A DNA stretch of 64,000 nucleotides from Zymoseptoria tritici IPO323 (lineage: Eukaryota; Ascomycota; Dothideomycetes; Mycosphaerellales; Mycosphaerellaceae), in NCBI RefSeq assembly GCF_000219625.1, contig NC_018210.1:434001-498000 (forward strand), given 5' to 3'. The position numbers and the translations under genes were made by a program. The notes beneath the pieces were generated by a model that worked only from the letters and a program-made list of their open reading frames with translations, was not told the origin of the DNA and ran no database searches. Positions 63,314-64,000 of this stretch are shown piece after piece; within the stretch, counting starts at the first letter, position 1, and each line of letters begins with the position of its first letter.

Positions 63314-64000
63314 ATGGACATGCAAAACACAGGAGAGGGCGATCGACTATCCAGCGACGGGGCCTGTCGAAATCCATCGGCAGTCCCTGTCACAGCCACA
63401 AATGGTCTACCAGGCCTGCCTGCAGAGCTCCTCGAGTCTATTGCAGATTGCTTCAGCGCGCCTTACTCGTCAACAATTCCTGAACCCCAAGCTCACCGTA
63501 CTTCAACCCGGGACCTCTACAACTTGGCCTTGACCTGCAAGCCGCTTTCACTCGCTGCCCGGTCCTGCCTCTACAGGAACATCGTGGTTAGAAACTGGGA
63601 AACCACAGAATCAGCATCATCATCTCACCTACTCGCCTGCACGCTTTGCGAGAGTCCTTGGCTTGGTCTCCTTATTCGATCGATCATTGCACTTCCTTGC
63701 CGCGAGCGGGACTTCGACGCCCACTACCACGTACATGAGGCACTTGAAGATATGATCATGCCGCTATGTGAAGTGTCCATGGCATTTCAGAACATCTTGA
63801 GGGCTTTTCATCGCAGATGCGCGCACGCAGATCTCGTTGTGATCATTCTAAAAGCGCCTCGATTGGCATCTTTGTGGATCATGAACTCGCATCACCGTGA
63901 ATGCCAGCCACCCTCCACCGATCGCCTCGTACGGTCTTGGAATGCCCCAACAAAGCTCCTGGAAGACTTCTTGCTCGCCCTGAGGCTTCCACAAATTGGA
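63314..64000 (+). CDS. F-box protein, cut by window end
   Basis: An open frame runs from ATG 63314 to the end of the window (229 codons, no stop). After a ~30-residue lead comes the F-box-like block GLPGLPAELLESIADCFSAP, then LYNLALTCKPLSLAARSCLY and LLACTLCESPWLGLLIRSII, matching the same positions in the other array members (ALTCK, LARTLC, LLIR). The C-terminal part lies outside the window. It extends the array beyond this window. Confidence 0.78.
   Translation, partial: MDMQNTGEGDRLSSDGACRNPSAVPVTATNGLPGLPAELLESIADCFSAPYSSTIPEPQAHRTSTRDLYNLALTCKPLSLAARSCLYRNIVVRNWETTESASSSHLLACTLCESPWLGLLIRSIIALPCRERDFDAHYHVHEALEDMIMPLCEVSMAFQNILRAFHRRCAHADLVVIILKAPRLASLWIMNSHHRECQPPSTDRLVRSWNAPTKLLEDFLLALRLPQIG

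Noticed and set aside
1..64000. CRISPR arrays, bacterial operons or riboswitches
   Set aside because: The sequence is eukaryotic (spliced genes, fungal families); no spaced direct-repeat array was found.

Overview
The window is nuclear DNA of a filamentous ascomycete (Pezizomycotina, most likely a Dothideomycete of the Mycosphaerella/Capnodiales type). The support is genes with short 50-110 base GT-AG introns, fungal-only families (Clr2, fungal APH-like kinases, F-box arrays), small secreted cysteine-rich proteins, and a transposon carrying RIP-type (repeat-induced point) mutations. The species cannot be named from the sequence alone.

Layout. 0.6-1.9 kb: an APH-like kinase. 2.2-8.2 kb: a divergent nitrogen-scavenging pair, consisting of an isochorismatase-amidase fusion (2586-4709, minus) and a seven-exon NCS1 nucleobase/ureide permease (5610-7684, plus). 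The pair lies between the 3' end of the transhydrogenase gene and a decayed direct copy of that 3' end. 8.1-11.6 kb: mitochondrial NAD(P) transhydrogenase. 12.6-13.0 kb: a small secreted cysteine-rich protein. 13.6-14.2 kb: mitochondrial ribosomal protein uS12m. 14.2-16.5 kb: no genes. 16537-21936: a 5400-base DNA transposon with 40-base terminal inverted repeats, a 4-base target duplication and a mutated integrase-type (Ginger-like) transposase. 22.2-24.8 kb and 26.6-27.6 kb: two proteins sharing His-rich motifs. 28.9-30.9 kb: Clr2-like silencing factor. 32.0-32.4 kb: a probably broken secreted cysteine-rich gene. 34.3-37.9 kb: SNF2 ATPase with C-terminal PHD-type zinc fingers. 38.6-40.0 kb: a second APH-like kinase related to the first.

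41.0-64.0 kb is an F-box array: six more or less full-length genes (one cut by the window end), one internally deleted copy and one truncated, frameshifted remnant. Single-copy housekeeping genes sit inside it: an OTU deubiquitinase, ribose-5-phosphate isomerase and ULA1, the regulatory half of the NEDD8-activating enzyme.

Functional threads. The 2.6-7.7 kb pair would import and hydrolyse a small nitrogen compound of the biuret/ureide type (inference from families and adjacency). Clr2 and the SNF2-PHD protein are both chromatin regulators. ULA1, OTU and the F-box proteins all belong to ubiquitin/NEDD8 biology, but their closeness may be chance. Exon structures were assembled by hand from splice signals and protein continuity, with no transcript evidence.
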